Counted from the first letter of the stretch, positions 45,656 through 58,391 are shown. The stretch: DNA of 64,000 bases from Batillaria attramentaria (GCA_018292915.2 JACVVK020000548.1:248501-312500); one strand, 5' to 3'. Numbers and translations: made by a program. The notes: generated from the letters alone by a model not told the origin.

Positions 45656-47115
45656 CTATAGTGTGAGAAAAACCACACACATTTTAATATACACTGCCGA
45701 ATGGAGCGACGCTAACTGAGACACTCTGGGACACCAAAACGGAACTCCAAAAGACCATCAAATTCATCAAAACCACCAACCTAATATCTGAGGCAGAATC
45801 CAGCACGCAGACGAAGAAGAAGATACACTACTGCTGAAGTTGATGTTAAAGATTTTGAAAGAGCCAGACCTTAAGGGAACCCAGGAGCACGATTTTTAAT
45901 GCACTTCGCAAAAGAAATCAAAGCAGTAAAAGAAACCCAATGCGGCGCCGGGTTTTCATAACTCTAGCCTTCGTAGATTCTTCATTCGCGCCTTCCAAAG
46001 ATGCGTTTTTCACCTGTAATTAGGAACCATCGCATAATCCCGCAAAATCCCGTTTGATATAATCTTAGTTTTAAGTCCAAATCATAGCCCGGTGTAACCG
46101 GCCGCAGTATACCCCTGGTTACTTTATGCCCTCGGTTATAAAGTAGCCTAGGCCGGTTCAACCCCACGGGTATAGATAAGCCCAGGCCGGATTCCCCCCC
46201 CCCCTCTCCTGCCCGGAATATACCCACCTGTGGACAGAGTTCACTAAAGTGTTTGTACACAGCCGTTTGCGTGTACGTTTCTCTTTCTCTCTTTGGTCGT
46301 CGTGGTAGGGGGGTTAAAGTGGACAGGAGTAGAGGGTTAAACGGGCCTAGGCCAGAGTACACCCCGAGGTATAGTCTGGGCTAGGCCAGTTAATACGGGG
46401 GTATACTCCAGACGGGGTATAATTTGGACTGCTACACCGGCCAACCTGTCCGCCACACCTGTCAATAATACCCGAGGGAAGTAACTCTGTCATAGGGGAA
46501 CGACTTTGTTACACAAGTTTATTCTTGACTGCTCCTGTGTAGAACCCCCACATACCACAACGCGTCAGAAGGTAAGTGACGTATACCAGCTGGACATACG
46601 ACATTTTGTTTTAGTCCTAACCACCATCGAACATGGCTCGAACACTCAGTTGCCGGAAAAATTAGCACGACATGTTGTGGCCGTATGTCACACGAGGAAC
46701 ACGGAAAAATGCCGTGTTCGGTCGTGTTCAATGTTTGTTCGGACTAAAACGTCTCCTGCGTGACACGAGCCTAACTCTGCAATACCTGTGGAATCCGGCT
46801 CCGCAAGTGTCGCAGAGGAACGTTTTCTTCGTGTGCATTCTCCTGACGTGCGAAAACCGATTGCTGCTGGTCCGAAAGCGCAGTTCACAGTAGTAGCATT
46901 GGAACGGCTTCTCTCCTGAGTGAATGCGCTCGTGAGTCACCAGCTGGTTCCGCCAGGCAAACGTGGCAGGGCACTCCTTGCAGGAGAACGTGTGGGTGGA
47001 GCCCTGGAATCAATCAATGGGTGAATCAATAAATCATTCAACGAACCGGCCAATCAATCGATCGATATTATAACACAAGGGAAATGGACTTGCAAAAAAC
47101 CCAGAATACATAATC

Positions 47116-47172
<57 letters not shown>

Positions 47173-47295
47173 TTATGCACACAACAGCTAAAGTTAATGT
47201 TAAAAATAATAAGAGCTGCACTATCGACAACTATGTTATGAAAAATATCCTTTAACAGCGTAGTACTTAATAAGTATTTCATGTATTATACACAT

Positions 47296-47336
<41 letters not shown>

Positions 47337-48737
47337 TATTACACTTACTACAGCTGACGTTAATGCTAAAAATAATGAGCTACACCGGCCCACAAAGTCG
47401 ACCACTATAATTATTCTCATGAATAGCTTTAAAAAGCGTAGTAATAAGAATTTCATGCATTATACACACAACACACACACACACGGGCACGCACACACAC
47501 ACGGGCACGCACACACACACGGGCACACACACACACACGGGCACGCGCACACACACACACACACGGGCACACACACACACGGGCACACACACACACGGGC
47601 ACGCACACGCACACGCGCACACACACACACCTTGGGGTGTTCCTTTGTGATGTGCTTCTTCAGCTGTTTCTTGTTGGGCAGGGTCTTATCGCACCAGCTA
47701 CACACCACCTCTCGCCCTTCCTTGGACGTGTGCTGCCTGGTGATGTGACCCTTCAGGTACCTCTCCGACAGGAAGACTTTCTGGCAGATCGGGCACTGCT
47801 GGGGCTCGACCAGCTTGTGCTGTTTCTCGAGGTGCTGCTTGTAACACTGCTCTTTACTGAAGCGCCGGTGGCACCCTGTGATTGGACAAACGATCGTGTC
47901 AGATCCTGATATCGCTTGATGTGACACGGTCGTTTTTCTCCGACGCTTGCTGGAGCGCAAAGGTGGGACCAATGACGGCGCATTGTCTGTATCACTTTTG
48001 CCGGTGCTGATCTCGGGAAACTGTGCATTGTGAAGAATAGAAGATGTCGCCCCAGGGACGTCTAAACTATGTTCGGTACATCCCGCTAAGACAGCTGCAG
48101 CGGGCGCTAGTTTTATGGGTTGTTGGGAATCTGGTAGACGCGCTGTTGATTCCTGATGTTCTGATACATTTATTGTGGGTTCTGGTGCATTTATTGTGGG
48201 TTCTTTAGCGGGTTCTGGTACATTTACTGAGGGTTCTTTGCAGGGATCTGGTGTAAGACTTGCACCGTGCTGCTGACATTCCGGAGCCAACCTCACTGAG
48301 GGGTGATTCTGTCCTACAACACAAGGCGCCAACGAAGAACCTACCGCATCATCAGCACGGGACTCGTTCCGTGTTAATACACTCGATACGAGGTCTAAGC
48401 GTTCCTCAGCAGGCTTCGCTGCAGGCTTTTGCTGGTCAGCCCTTGCTGCTGGTTCGGACACGATGTTCGAGGCTGCGGTTGGGTCGTCCTCTGCGACACC
48501 CTGTTCTGCCAAAATCGGTCCTCCTTGGCGTTTGCGCGAGGCAGATTTAACGGTGCTCTTTTTGTGTGTTCTTGGTTTGGGGCCGGGCCTGTTGTTGCTG
48601 GCGGAGCAGGCGTCAGCTAGGTACATCACTGGGAACACGGCCTGACCTGCAGGGAAGTCACCAATGAAGGAACTTGATCCTTCGCCTGAGGAAGAGCAGC
48701 CTAGCAGAGCTTGCCGAGCTGCTGGTTTGCTTGCGTT
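45352..48737 (-). CDS. C2H2 zinc-finger gene, three 3' exons (5' end not found)
   Basis: Exons 48737-47631, 47003-46786 and 45655-45352 join in phase 0 then phase 2 to 542 codons plus a TAG stop. There are eight C2H2 fingers. One (CDTCGAGFHR / DTHLKEHQRRH) is split by the last intron and is restored with exact C-x2-C-x12-H-x3-H spacing. TGEKPF and SGEKPF linkers join the C-terminal fingers. The first exon opens after a strong acceptor in phase 0 with no upstream ATG in frame, so at least one 5' exon is missing. The N-terminal half is a Pro/Ala/Glu-rich linker with repeated EPTINxxE units and KRRRK basic patches. Predicted nuclear sequence-specific DNA-binding protein. Confidence 0.85.
46087..46443. 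mobile_element. Foldback MITE M2 in a zinc-finger intron
   Basis: The left arm CCCGGTGTAACCGGCCGCAG and right arm (complement) GGCCGGTGTAGCAGTCC share ends, followed on both sides by TATACCCC and CCTAGGCC words. It lies between the last two exons of the eight-finger gene. Confidence 0.6.
46786..47003 (-). CDS. Middle exon of the eight-finger gene
   Basis: The exon opens GSTHTFSCKECPATF after a CCAG acceptor and holds two complete fingers plus the Cys pair of a third. It ends in phase 2 at GTATTG. Confidence 0.85.
47120..47335 (+). repeat. Pair of (CA)n arrays with duplicated flanks
   Basis: CA runs at 47120-47170 and 47299-47335. The sequences after them (ACTACAGCTGACGTTAATG-type) resemble each other and continue to a third array at 47465, so a ~180-base unit is tandemly triplicated in this intron. 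Confidence 0.75.
47465..47630. repeat. CACACACGGGCAC minisatellite at a splice donor
   Basis: Units of about 18-20 bases with CGGGCAC inside a (CA)n background. It abuts the end of the exon at 47631; on the gene strand it starts GTGTGTG. Confidence 0.9.
47631..48737 (-). CDS. First known exon of the eight-finger gene
   Basis: The acceptor is a pyrimidine stretch ending TTACAG. The exon carries a long disordered region, then three fingers: CPITGCHRRFSKEQC, CPICQKVFLSERY and CSWCDKTLPNKKQ. It ends ITKEHPK directly against a GTGTGT donor that is the first unit of a long GT array. Confidence 0.85.
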
Positions 48738-48780
48738 CTGTAAGGAGAAATTTCATGGTAACTGAAACAAACGTCCCGAG

Positions 48781-48815
<35 letters not shown>

Positions 48816-49131
48816 GGGGCGGGGGGGGGGGGGGGAGTGAGTGAGACACGATACAGCACCGTTCAGTAAGATGCTCTGTTTATCTGCTTCAACAACAAAG
48901 AACAAAGCAACAAAACAAAACACACAGAAACACTCTCACATGCATAGCTTACCACTCCTCAAGAATAAATAAATAAATAGAAAACACACACACACACAAC
49001 AAAAATCAAAAAAAATTTACACCCACCCCTCATCGCTCCCTCAAAAACACACACACACACACGCGCGCGCGCGCGCGGCGTCCAGCACTGTGCAAGTCAG
49101 TTGAATTCTTCGTATGTACACATGCAAAAGT

Positions 49132-49132
<1 letters not shown>

Positions 49133-49207
<75 letters not shown>
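49133..49207 (+). repeat. (CA)n microsatellite
   Basis: About 37 units; a shorter CA/CG run is at 49047-49080. Confidence 0.95.
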
Positions 49208-49208
<1 letters not shown>

Positions 49209-49664
49209 CCACATGATGCACATGAAAGCGTACAAATTGTCCACCACTGACCCTATCGAACACAGAAATGAAACACAGTTTGGCGATGCTGCAACGCACA
49301 GCACTGAGACTTCATTCACAACCCACTTGCAATTTATGTTTCGTGTACTTGCTTGGTTAGGTTGGGTTTACACGTCCCTGCCACAAGATGAGCTCTAACG
49401 GGCAGGTTACGGAGGGAAGGGACAGCTACCCTAACTGACCAGTTCAGCACTATTCAATTTCAGCCCAGTCAGACTTGTCTTGTCAGGTCTGCCACATTAA
49501 ATTTGATGTATCCTGACAGACAAGTAAAACAACAACAACAAAAACCGCAGGAAACGGACGATATTATAAGATACCTTCCCCGCCCCCCCCCCCCCCCTAC
49601 CTGTATCCCCCCCCCCCTCCCCAATGCGGGGGTCGTATTTACACCCAAAAGCTGCACGGAGTGC

Positions 49665-49756
49665 AGGGCCCGAATGTAATAGTCGAGGTTAGGACTTTTA
49701 GCCCTGGGTTATAGAGTCAAACCTCGAACTAAACTAGCTCTAGGGTTAAATTTTTT

Positions 49757-49796
<40 letters not shown>

Positions 49797-49972
49797 AAAT
49801 CAAGAAGCGGGCCCATTCCAGCAAGGTGCCTAAGCCGTTATGGAAGGATTTTTTTTCTTCCTTTCTTCGCTTCCTTTTTTCTTTAATTTTGCTTTTGGGT
49901 TTCTTTTGTCCTAATCTGGGTTAGGCCCGTAGCAGTGGGTTAAATTAACCTCGACTTTTACATACGGGCCCT
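49665..49972 (-). mobile_element. MITE family M1, copy 2
   Basis: A 308-base inverted copy of the element at 43907-44211, with the same ends and interior words, plus a (GT)n insertion at 49760-49794. It lies about 80 bases downstream of the zinc-finger stop at 50053. Confidence 0.8.
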
Positions 49973-50052
49973 CGTGCAGTGGACCATCCAGGTGGAAGAG
50001 CGGCAGTCTGCAATGTACCAGCCGAAGAGTTGCATTGTTTGTCGAAGCTGCA

Positions 50053-50784
50053 TCACCGGCGGTGCCTGCGGAGCGAAGCTGTGGTCGCGTAGATTTTACC
50101 ACACGTACTACACACTGGCACCAACCCGTCGTGACCCAGTCTATGTTCTCGCAGCGTCATCCTCGTGCCGAACATCTGGCCACACAACGGGCACTTGTAA
50201 GGTCGAGTCCCGCACCTTTTGACATGATCTGTCAAGTAGGACTTGGTAGCATATCCTTTCTTGCACTTCGGGCTGAAGAATGGTCTGATTTTCGTGTGCC
50301 TGTTCCTGGTGTGTATGTCCCGCAGTTCCTTCCTCTTGAACGTGTGGCCACAACCCGGCTCGTCGCACACAACTTCCGTTTCTGTCGTGTGCACATTTCG
50401 CTTGTGGTTCTTCAAACTCCAGTTGTTGGCAAGCACGGCTCCACACGTATCGCATTTTAACGACTTCTTGGCAGGCTTTCCTGAGCTGGCATCAACTGCG
50501 CCGGGCACAGGCTGAGTTCCTGGCTGCTCCACAGATAGGTTTCTGTCATCAGCTGCTTCGTTTTGAGCTTCAAACTTCACATGTAAATCACAGACCTCAA
50601 AGTCGAGCGTTCCTGAACTAGCGTCGGCTTCACTGGGCACACCTTGAATCCCTGGCATCCCCTCCATGGGAGGGTTTCTTTGTTCACTTGCTTGTTGTTC
50701 AGCGTCATCGTCCACCTGTAAATCAGAGACCTTATAGTCAAATCCTTTCCGCAGAATATTCTGTCCATGCTGTGGAACATTCAA
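50053..50784 (-). CDS. C2H2 zinc-finger exon with five finger-like units (3' end of a gene)
   Basis: An open frame of 243 codons ends at a TGA at 50053. The N-terminal part has a ~42-residue imperfect internal duplication (SDLQVDD...EADASSG and CDLHVKF...VDASSG). Fingers follow: CDTCGAVLANNW, CDEPGCGHTFKRK, a degenerate unit with Ser in place of the first Cys (SPKCKKGYATKSY), CPLCGQMFGTR, and a last unit ending HRR at the stop, without its final His. Possible acceptors lie at CCACAG and TTTACAG, all in phase 0, so the ATG at 50784 may not be the true start. Likely a nuclear DNA-binding protein, or an alternative last exon of the neighbouring locus. Confidence 0.7.
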   Translation of the reverse strand: MNVPQHGQNILRKGFDYKVSDLQVDDDAEQQASEQRNPPMEGMPGIQGVPSEADASSGTLDFEVCDLHVKFEAQNEAADDRNLSVEQPGTQPVPGAVDASSGKPAKKSLKCDTCGAVLANNWSLKNHKRNVHTTETEVVCDEPGCGHTFKRKELRDIHTRNRHTKIRPFFSPKCKKGYATKSYLTDHVKRCGTRPYKCPLCGQMFGTRMTLREHRLGHDGLVPVCSTCGKIYATTASLRRHRR

Positions 50785-51110
50785 TCCGTTTTGTCAAACA
50801 TCAAATCCACGCAACAGAATGTCTAGTCCATTTTGTCAAACATTCATGTTGCTGAACATCAGCTCCATCTAATGTAGTCTATTTTGTCAAACATTCCTGC
50901 TGAGCAAGAAGTCCATGTCACAGAAATTAAGTCCATTCTGTCAAACATTCATGCTGCTGAACATCAGCTCCATCTAACAGACCATTTCATCTATTTTGTC
51001 AGACATATATGTTGCTGAACATCACATCCATGCAACAGAACGCTTAGCCCATTTTGTCAAACATCCATGTTGCTGAACATCAAGTCCGTGTAAAAGGACA
51101 TTATTTTAGC
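50765..51110. repeat. Minisatellite beside a zinc-finger exon
   Basis: Six copies of a 42-58-base unit with TTTTGTCAAACAT start at about 50789, 50831, 50882, 50937, 50994 and 51052. Its left edge overlaps the first codons of the zinc-finger frame at 50784. Confidence 0.75.
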
Positions 51111-51818
51111 CCATGCCGTAGCACAATTGGTCAATGTCGACTAAAAAAAAAAAAAAAAAAAAACCTTCATCAAGAGACAGGTTTGATTATGTTTCTGTTG
51201 GATATAAATGTTTGTGTTTGTTCACAATATCACACAAGGTTTCGCATGAACTTCCCCAACACATTTATTGACAAAGTCGAGAAGTTTCTTTGATCCAGCA
51301 GGAATGTGGCTAACTGGTAAAGCTACAGGCGTTTGACTGAAGTTGTGGGTGCAGTTGTAGAAAGGACACACTGCAAAAATTACATTAGATTTTTATGATT
51401 TTTTTTTTCTTTCTTATTTTTGTAAGCATGTGTATAGCATTTCTTCAAGGCATAAGATCTTTCAACTTGAACCCAGTCTTAAGACAGATCCATTCATTGC
51501 AATGGTCAGTTTGTAACAATATCTTGCTACGTACATAAGAAGAGCCAGATATAATGGTGCTTCATGGCAGTCAGACACCTCAAAAGGTCCCGTACAATGC
51601 AATCCAGCTATAACTGTGACCAGTGCAAAGTACATACATACTTGTTATTTCTTTTCATTCATTAAAAACACTGGCAGTATATGTATGAGTGATCAAAACC
51701 CAGAGTTCTGTTATGTCATGTCAATGAGGACAGTGTCAGGACCAATCATATTGGTAATACAAACAAGCAGTTCTGAAACTGTTACCAACATGAAGTCAGA
51801 GATAACATCGACCTGAAG

Positions 51819-51820
<2 letters not shown>

Positions 51821-51870
<50 letters not shown>
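51821..51870 (+). repeat. (CA)n microsatellite
   Basis: About 24 units. Confidence 0.95.
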
Positions 51871-51960
51871 GGATTTGGCCAAGTGGTTCAGACATCCATC
51901 GCCAGATCCTGAAGTACAGACTAACAGTGTACCAAGTTCACTTCCCTTTGTGGGCAGACA
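51871..51960 (+). other. tRNA-like SINE head (weak)
   Basis: GGATTTGGCCAAGTGGTTCA gives an A-box match, and CCAAGTTCACTTCC about 50 bases on a poor B box. It follows a (CA)n array directly. Probably an old tRNA-derived repeat, not a tRNA gene. Confidence 0.3.
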
Positions 51961-52279
51961 TCTGGCTGTACATGTGTTACCAATGGATCAGTCTGTTTGT
52001 TACTCATATACATAGGGTACGCTTGAAACACCAGTGACAATCCAACCAAGTCCTTTCTAGCATTACCATACACGGAAAATTACATTCAAATTAGAAGCCT
52101 TCAGCATTCAAGGTGTTTGTGCGAAGGCCATCCTTCGTGTCAAGGGAACAACCAGGTTAAAATGACAGACTTGTTCAAAATGTTTTGAGGCTTACATGTA
52201 ACAGCACACCAATTTTTCAACAGGACCAAAAACAAAAAAAAACCCCACAAAGGAAAAGACAAAACTAAATAGTAAAAAC

Positions 52280-52314
<35 letters not shown>

Positions 52315-52719
52315 GTGCCACTGTTCACACATATTACTGTATTTCTGTCAACAATGCTGCTCAGTTGAAATCACCAAACCAAAATACTAATTCAACTGTG
52401 CACTGTATGACCCAATCTCGCTGCGCCTATCCAGCATAAATGACTATGAACAAGAGTTGGTCGAATGACATTCACATGAGTGACACATTAATGGTATAAT
52501 ATATATTTTGCATTTATCTGAGTGATCAAAAGAATACAAAGTAAGCACACATACAAAATTGACAGAATAATCTTCCCCTTATACCAGCTGTCAACACGCA
52601 CAATGCAAGGGAAGTAACCATTTTATCTCATGCAACCCTAACTGCTTACCTCCCTTAGACTGCACGACACTCTTTCAAAACTGCTTTGGCACCACCAGTA
52701 CATCACCATCACCAGAGGA

Positions 52720-52898
52720 GGGTGGGTGGATGTTTGAGGGTTTAACGTCCTTTTCCACCACATGAGGTGATATCAACGATGGGGCAATGAGTATTATGCC
52801 AGCACAAATACCTGGCCCTAGGTGGGATGCGATTTCATTAGCCCACTAAGCATAAATTTGCACTCCACTGCTTTGCCATTCGGCTGTTCTGGCTCCCC
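52720..52898 (-). mobile_element. SINE family A, diverged
   Basis: Full length but with more substitutions than the other copies, including in the B box. Flanks share ATCACCA-like words, a possible decayed target duplication. It is in the intergenic part between zinc-finger exon sets. Confidence 0.75.
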
Positions 52899-53235
52899 GT
52901 ATCACCAAAGGGGTAAGGTATAATCATGAGCAAGATTCGGTGCTGATGTAAGCTTATATGTATCAATAACAATTCCCAGCACAGTTCAGACTGTCAGAAA
53001 GGTGTAAAGTTGTGAGTCTTGAGGCTACAAACCATGTTGCTGGACAGGTAATTTTCTGTTGTGGCCCATATAGCATAAGTCCTAAAAACACCACAAAATT
53101 TGGCAGCTGAAAAGGGAAATAACCAGAGCCCATTCAAACCAACCAGACACACACACTTTATACCCTATGAGCCGGGTGTAACACACCAAGGACTTTTACA
53201 TTTTTTGCAAACACTCTTGACTTTTCAACGTTAAA

Positions 53236-53345
53236 ACTCCGGCCGGGGCCAAATATGTGTGCTGGCCTTTCTCTCTTTGCCCAATCTTTGATATCAGCTG
53301 TATGTGGTGGTAAAAAGATGTAAGACGCTCAAACATTCATCCACC
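53236..53345 (+). mobile_element. SINE family A, head-less, plus orientation
   Basis: Body and tail only, from GGCCGGGGCCAAATATGTGT to CATTCATCCACCC. Confidence 0.75.
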
Positions 53346-54152
53346 CTCTCATTAATTCTTTAAAATGTGTTTTGACACTTCAGGTATTCCCTGAGGAATA
53401 CAACATGCTATGTGCTTTGAAATTCTGCACAGTATTGCAATTACCATATTACTACTACTGTCTGAAAATCTTATTTCAGTGTTTTGTATTGTGTTTTTTT
53501 TCTGATTTTTTTTTTCTCCTGAATTTATTTTTCCTACTAACCCATACAAAAGGTCAGTACTCAGAGAATCACAATGAAACATCACCTAGCAAAGAGTGAG
53601 TTAATTTGTATTCAATCGTAATACATGTACAGAGCTGTCTAAACTTAATACACTGTAATAATAATTGTATTTATACAGGTGCTTTTATCCAAAATACTTG
53701 GCTTAACAATAACAATTTATATCACAATAATTACCTTGTGCTTTTCTTCCTTCACGGTAACATGTTGTTCATTCAGGTCGACCTCATGCTGTTTCCCTGC
53801 AACAACCAACAAAACTTCACTGCCACTGCTACTCCTTACCATTTCTGGTAGTACGTGCCATCTTAAAAGCATAACTCTTTTTTACAGGTACATTTTTACT
53901 CTACCTACAGGTAGCTGTAAGAGCGCGTTTGTGTGTGCGTGTTCTTTAAAACATCCTAAAGCACTCCCCTCCTCCCCCCCCCCCCCCCCTTCACAGGCAC
54001 ACACACACAAAATCACTTGTGCTGTTTTGTAAGCAAAGAAGGCAAACAAGGCCCAGACATAGCTGATTCTTCTTTCAGGAAAAAAAAAAAAATCCTCGTA
54101 CACACTATGCCCATAAACCTAGAGCTGTCAGCCTTTTACAATGCATGGGAAA

Positions 54153-55057
54153 CTATTTACCGATTAAAACATTGACCGCATGGTGCTTTCTTGACACGTG
54201 AATTTTGATTCCCCTGAAAGACGGCAGGATTTCGGAACAGAGAGGACACTTGAACGCTTTCTTCTTCTCCTCCGTCTGTTGTTCACTGGTCGGCCCCCAG
54301 TCATCACCTGGTGTCTCAGGTTCTCCGGCATCCTCCCCACTTTCATCAGTCTCAAATTCATCACTCGGTGTTTCACTAGAGGCACCATTTAATTTCTCAC
54401 AGGCAGCTTGATCATCAGATTTCTTTCCAGGCTTGCACGGCAAGTCACTATGTTCACCACAGGCTCTAGGTGCATTGCGAGGCTTTTTCAGAGGTGCTGT
54501 CCTCTTGCGTCGTTTGCTCCCTTGATATGAACCGGGCCTGCCTGATGACGCTTTACTGTCACCTTTTCTCTTCTGAGTCCCCTTCTTTGCCCTGTTGGTG
54601 TTTCTTGGAACAGCCAGGTTTTTTGTGGCATCGTCGTCAAGTTTCCTCATAACTCCTCTGCATGTTCTCTGAGGTAAAGGGAAAGCATCTTCATGACCTC
54701 CTGTCAGACCTTCAAGGACACATTCGCTGCTTTCAAAACCAGCGCCACTTGCGTCATCCTCACTGTTATTTTCAATTTTAACATTGGTGGCGACAGTGTA
54801 GACGGCAGCTTCAGTACTGTGATGTGGGAAATGTGGTTGGTTGCTACTGTTTGAGGATGACGCAGCTGCAGGTAACGTAGAGCTGAAAGGTGCAGCTGTA
54901 CCATGAGGCTGATGCCAAGAAGGCTGAGAAAATGTTGATGTTTGGGCCGCAGCATAGACCGAGGGAGGAGGAAAGTCATCAGCATTCGGGAGAGGGATGT
55001 GCAACACAGCCAGAAAGTTGACCACATATTGAGTGCCTCGCCTGTTGAACAGCATGT
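54153..55057 (-). CDS. Exon B of the Mutator-like zinc-finger gene
   Basis: A strong acceptor (pyrimidine tract ending TTCAG at 55058-55059) opens this 905-nt exon, which stays open to a TAG stop. It holds the end of the Mutator-like domain, a ~200-residue low-complexity linker with KRRKRTAPLKK, and a single C2H2 finger close to the C-terminus. Confidence 0.8.
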
Positions 55058-56929
55058 CTGAACAGAAACAGCAGCACCACTTATTAGTAAATGAACAGTG
55101 AACACAAACCTATTGAAATGAAGTATATGTGTGTGAACCAACTAGAATAAAGCTCCAAGACCATATATATGTATGATCAAGCCATTATCAATCATCTAAG
55201 CCATTTTCATTCATACAGATTTAATGATAATTTCCAAAAATCATTATATGACAATAATAGGATACTTTGACAGGCATCTGGAGCCTGATGCTTGGTATGT
55301 AAGCCAGACATAAGTCCAAGAACAGCTTGACTAAGCTGAGACTAAAAACCAGTATGATCAATCGAGACTAACCTTGAGCCGTAACTCCACATTAAGTTAC
55401 CTGCTAAGTGTTACGCAGATCTATACAGTTGCTCCTCAGATAGAAACACTACAGGTAAAGGTCTGAGATCATTTAAACTATACACATTATCTCTGAATGT
55501 GATATTGACAGGTCCCCCCCCCCCCACCACCACCATGGTCTACTAAGTACGTACGATCAATGCGGGTTACAGATGTGCTGGTTAGGACATAGCCCAGCAG
55601 ACAGCTACATAAGCATGGGTTTATCTAGCCAGAACCATGTCTACACCACCACCACCATCCCCACCCGATTCGTTTTTTTTCTCCTTTTCTATCAGGTCTG
55701 CACAGACCCTCAACACAGGGATGGATTTACTCAAATATGCCAATGAGACATTGTCTCCTTGACCAGTCATTTTTATGAGACATTTTCATTTTCTATGAGA
55801 CAATCAAGTTCACCCGCATCACTCTGTCACATGTCTGTGCCGAGAGCCTGTTCCTAAGTGCAGTGACGTTCAGGTTCTGAACAGAAAAGGACCTCTCGAT
55901 CGCAGAACTGAGAATATTTTTTACAACTCTTTCAAGCGAGAGTTCCTGGCAGCACGCGCAGCGAGCGGGATAAGTAAGCCTCATCACTAAAATTAGATTA
56001 GTGTAACAGACTCTATGACTGACACAGACAGCGCATCTCTGCTTCGCGTTGTCAAGTGCGCTTGTGATGTCATGTTCATGCGACATATGACGCATTTTGC
56101 GAAATTTCTATGCGACATTTTATCAAAATATGAGACATAGTCGCACAGCGCGCGAGAAAATCGATCCCTGCTCAACATGACATAAAAGTCAGCCATGTAC
56201 AGTATACGCCGGTTATAAGAAACTCGAGGGGGGTGAATTTTTTGGTTTCTTATATCCGAGTTTTCTTATATCTGAAAGTCGGATATAAGAAAGTATTTTG
56301 AAAAATATTTCTTATAACCGAGTTCAGTGAAAAAAAGGTTTAAAACATTTCTTTTTTCTCAGTTCGTGTATGTTTTGCATTAAATTAAGAAATATCTGGT
56401 TTCTCTGAAAGACCTGCACAGAATATATATGTGTAGAGTTAATATACACCAGTGCGCTTGTGTCCTTCAATGTCAGATTTTATTGTTTGAACATGAAAAT
56501 ACTGTTTTTTGCTTCCCAACTGTAGCGCTGGCGGTCATGTGGTAAGAAAAAAACAAAACAAAAAAGAAAAAAAAAAAACCAAACCAACCAACCAACCAAC
56601 CAAACAAACAAACAAACAAAAAAGAACTAAGGGGAGAGAGAGAGAGAGAGAGAGAATTCCCTTGTATTTATAGGATATATTAAAAGTACATTATGTATCA
56701 ACTTTTGATCTATAAAACACTCGTCCCATGAGAGTATGATATGCGATGCTTTCCGTGTCTAATTTGGCTGAAAAAAGCTGCAAATTAGCTTTTTTTTCTG
56801 TTGGGAGGGGGAAGGGGGATGGAGGAAAGATGGACCACGTATATTGTCAAAGAAAGGAATTGATCAACAGTTAGTCTAATACTAATAGTTTTATTCTCCT
56901 TAACGCGAGCCCTGTAGACAGAGACAGAC

Positions 56930-56975
<46 letters not shown>

Positions 56976-58337
56976 AGCTCCCAATCAGGCAAAAAAACAA
57001 AATAATAATAAAAACAACATATAACAATAGAACAAGAAAAATGCATCTCGTATTTTTTCTTCTTGCCAACATTCAATTTTGCACGGAACACAATGGTAAA
57101 GAACCAATTCAAGAAAAGAAAATCATGCGCCATCATGTGCCTGTCCTAAGTGACGTCAGACCTGACCTGTTTTCTTAGAATGAGTGAAATTTTCTTGGAA
57201 ATGTACTTTCGGTTTCTTACAATGAGTGAAATTTTCTTGGAAATGTACTTTCGGTTTCTTATATCCGAGTTTTTGTATCAAGCGGGACAAGAAATTTGCT
57301 TTCCTAAAACCGAGTTTTCTTATAAGCGAGTTTCTTGTATCCGAGTTTTTGTAATATATAATAAAGAAGAGTTTGGCCGGGGGAAAAAAATTCGTTGGCA
57401 ATAACCGAGTTTTCTTATATCCGAGTTGCTTATATCCGGCGTCCACTGTATGTCTATGGCCGGAACTGAATTTCGTTGGTTGTTAAGTGGATCCTTTAAT
57501 TTCCAACACATATAGGGCGATACTTGGGGAAACTTGGGCTTACTCCTCAGCTGTGTCATGTCCGCTATGCCCTTGCCATCTTTTAGTTTAGATTTCTTAG
57601 TTTAGTTGCATAGTATTAGACTTGGACATCACATTACTTTAGGATCTGTGTTAATATGTATGGATTATATGTCTAGATAAATTAATGTGTGTGCGTGTGT
57701 GTGTGTGTGTGTGGGTGTGTGTGTGAGCCAGAAGAAAATTTTCTGCCATCGACAGACAATAAAGTTATATTGAATTGAATTGAATTGAAAAACTTGGGAA
57801 ATGAGGAAAAAGCCGTACAAAATGTGGTTTTCTGCCAGAATTCAAACTGAGGACCAGTGCATTAAAGCCTCTATATCACAACACCGCTGAGATGGAAAAC
57901 TGTCCCTTTCAAAGCTCGAACGCTGTTTACCAGATGGAAGGATGTTTCATTTGGCCATTGCGACTGTTTTTGCAACTTTGTGGCTTCTAATAGTAGAGAA
58001 ATACGACTTTCTTTGAGCCTACGGTCCATTTTTTTTTAAAACAGACTGGGACTCGAAAAAAGCTGATAAAAACAGTGCTCAACCAATCCGCGCCGTCTAC
58101 CTGGTCCTCAGTCCACGATCAACTAACGTCGTCTGCTCAGTATGTGGTACACATCTAGAACAACTTATACGCCTGCCAGAGTCACTACAATGGTCTCAGA
58201 TGCTATACTGTGACCCAAATGACTGATTCTAACGCATAGAGTCAGCGCATTCGATGAAAAGTTTTCCATACCGCTGTGCATGCATGCTGTACGTATTGAG
58301 ACTTGAAAGTGCAACACTACCATCCGCAGAACACACA

Positions 58338-58391
<54 letters not shown>

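Larger units (their letters stand above)
51111..54152. other. No recognised gene apart from SINEs
   Basis: Between the single-finger and multi-finger exon sets. Contains (CA)n, (CAA)n at 52279-52314 and poly-C at 53970-53988. No exon with a finger motif was found here on either strand. Confidence 0.5.

Noticed and set aside
47465..47630. CRISPR-like regular array
   Set aside because: The units are variants of a CA-rich minisatellite with no unique spacers, in an animal genome.
53352..53599. Possible exon between the zinc-finger exon sets
   Set aside because: No finger or linker motif, T-rich sequence, and no good splice signals.
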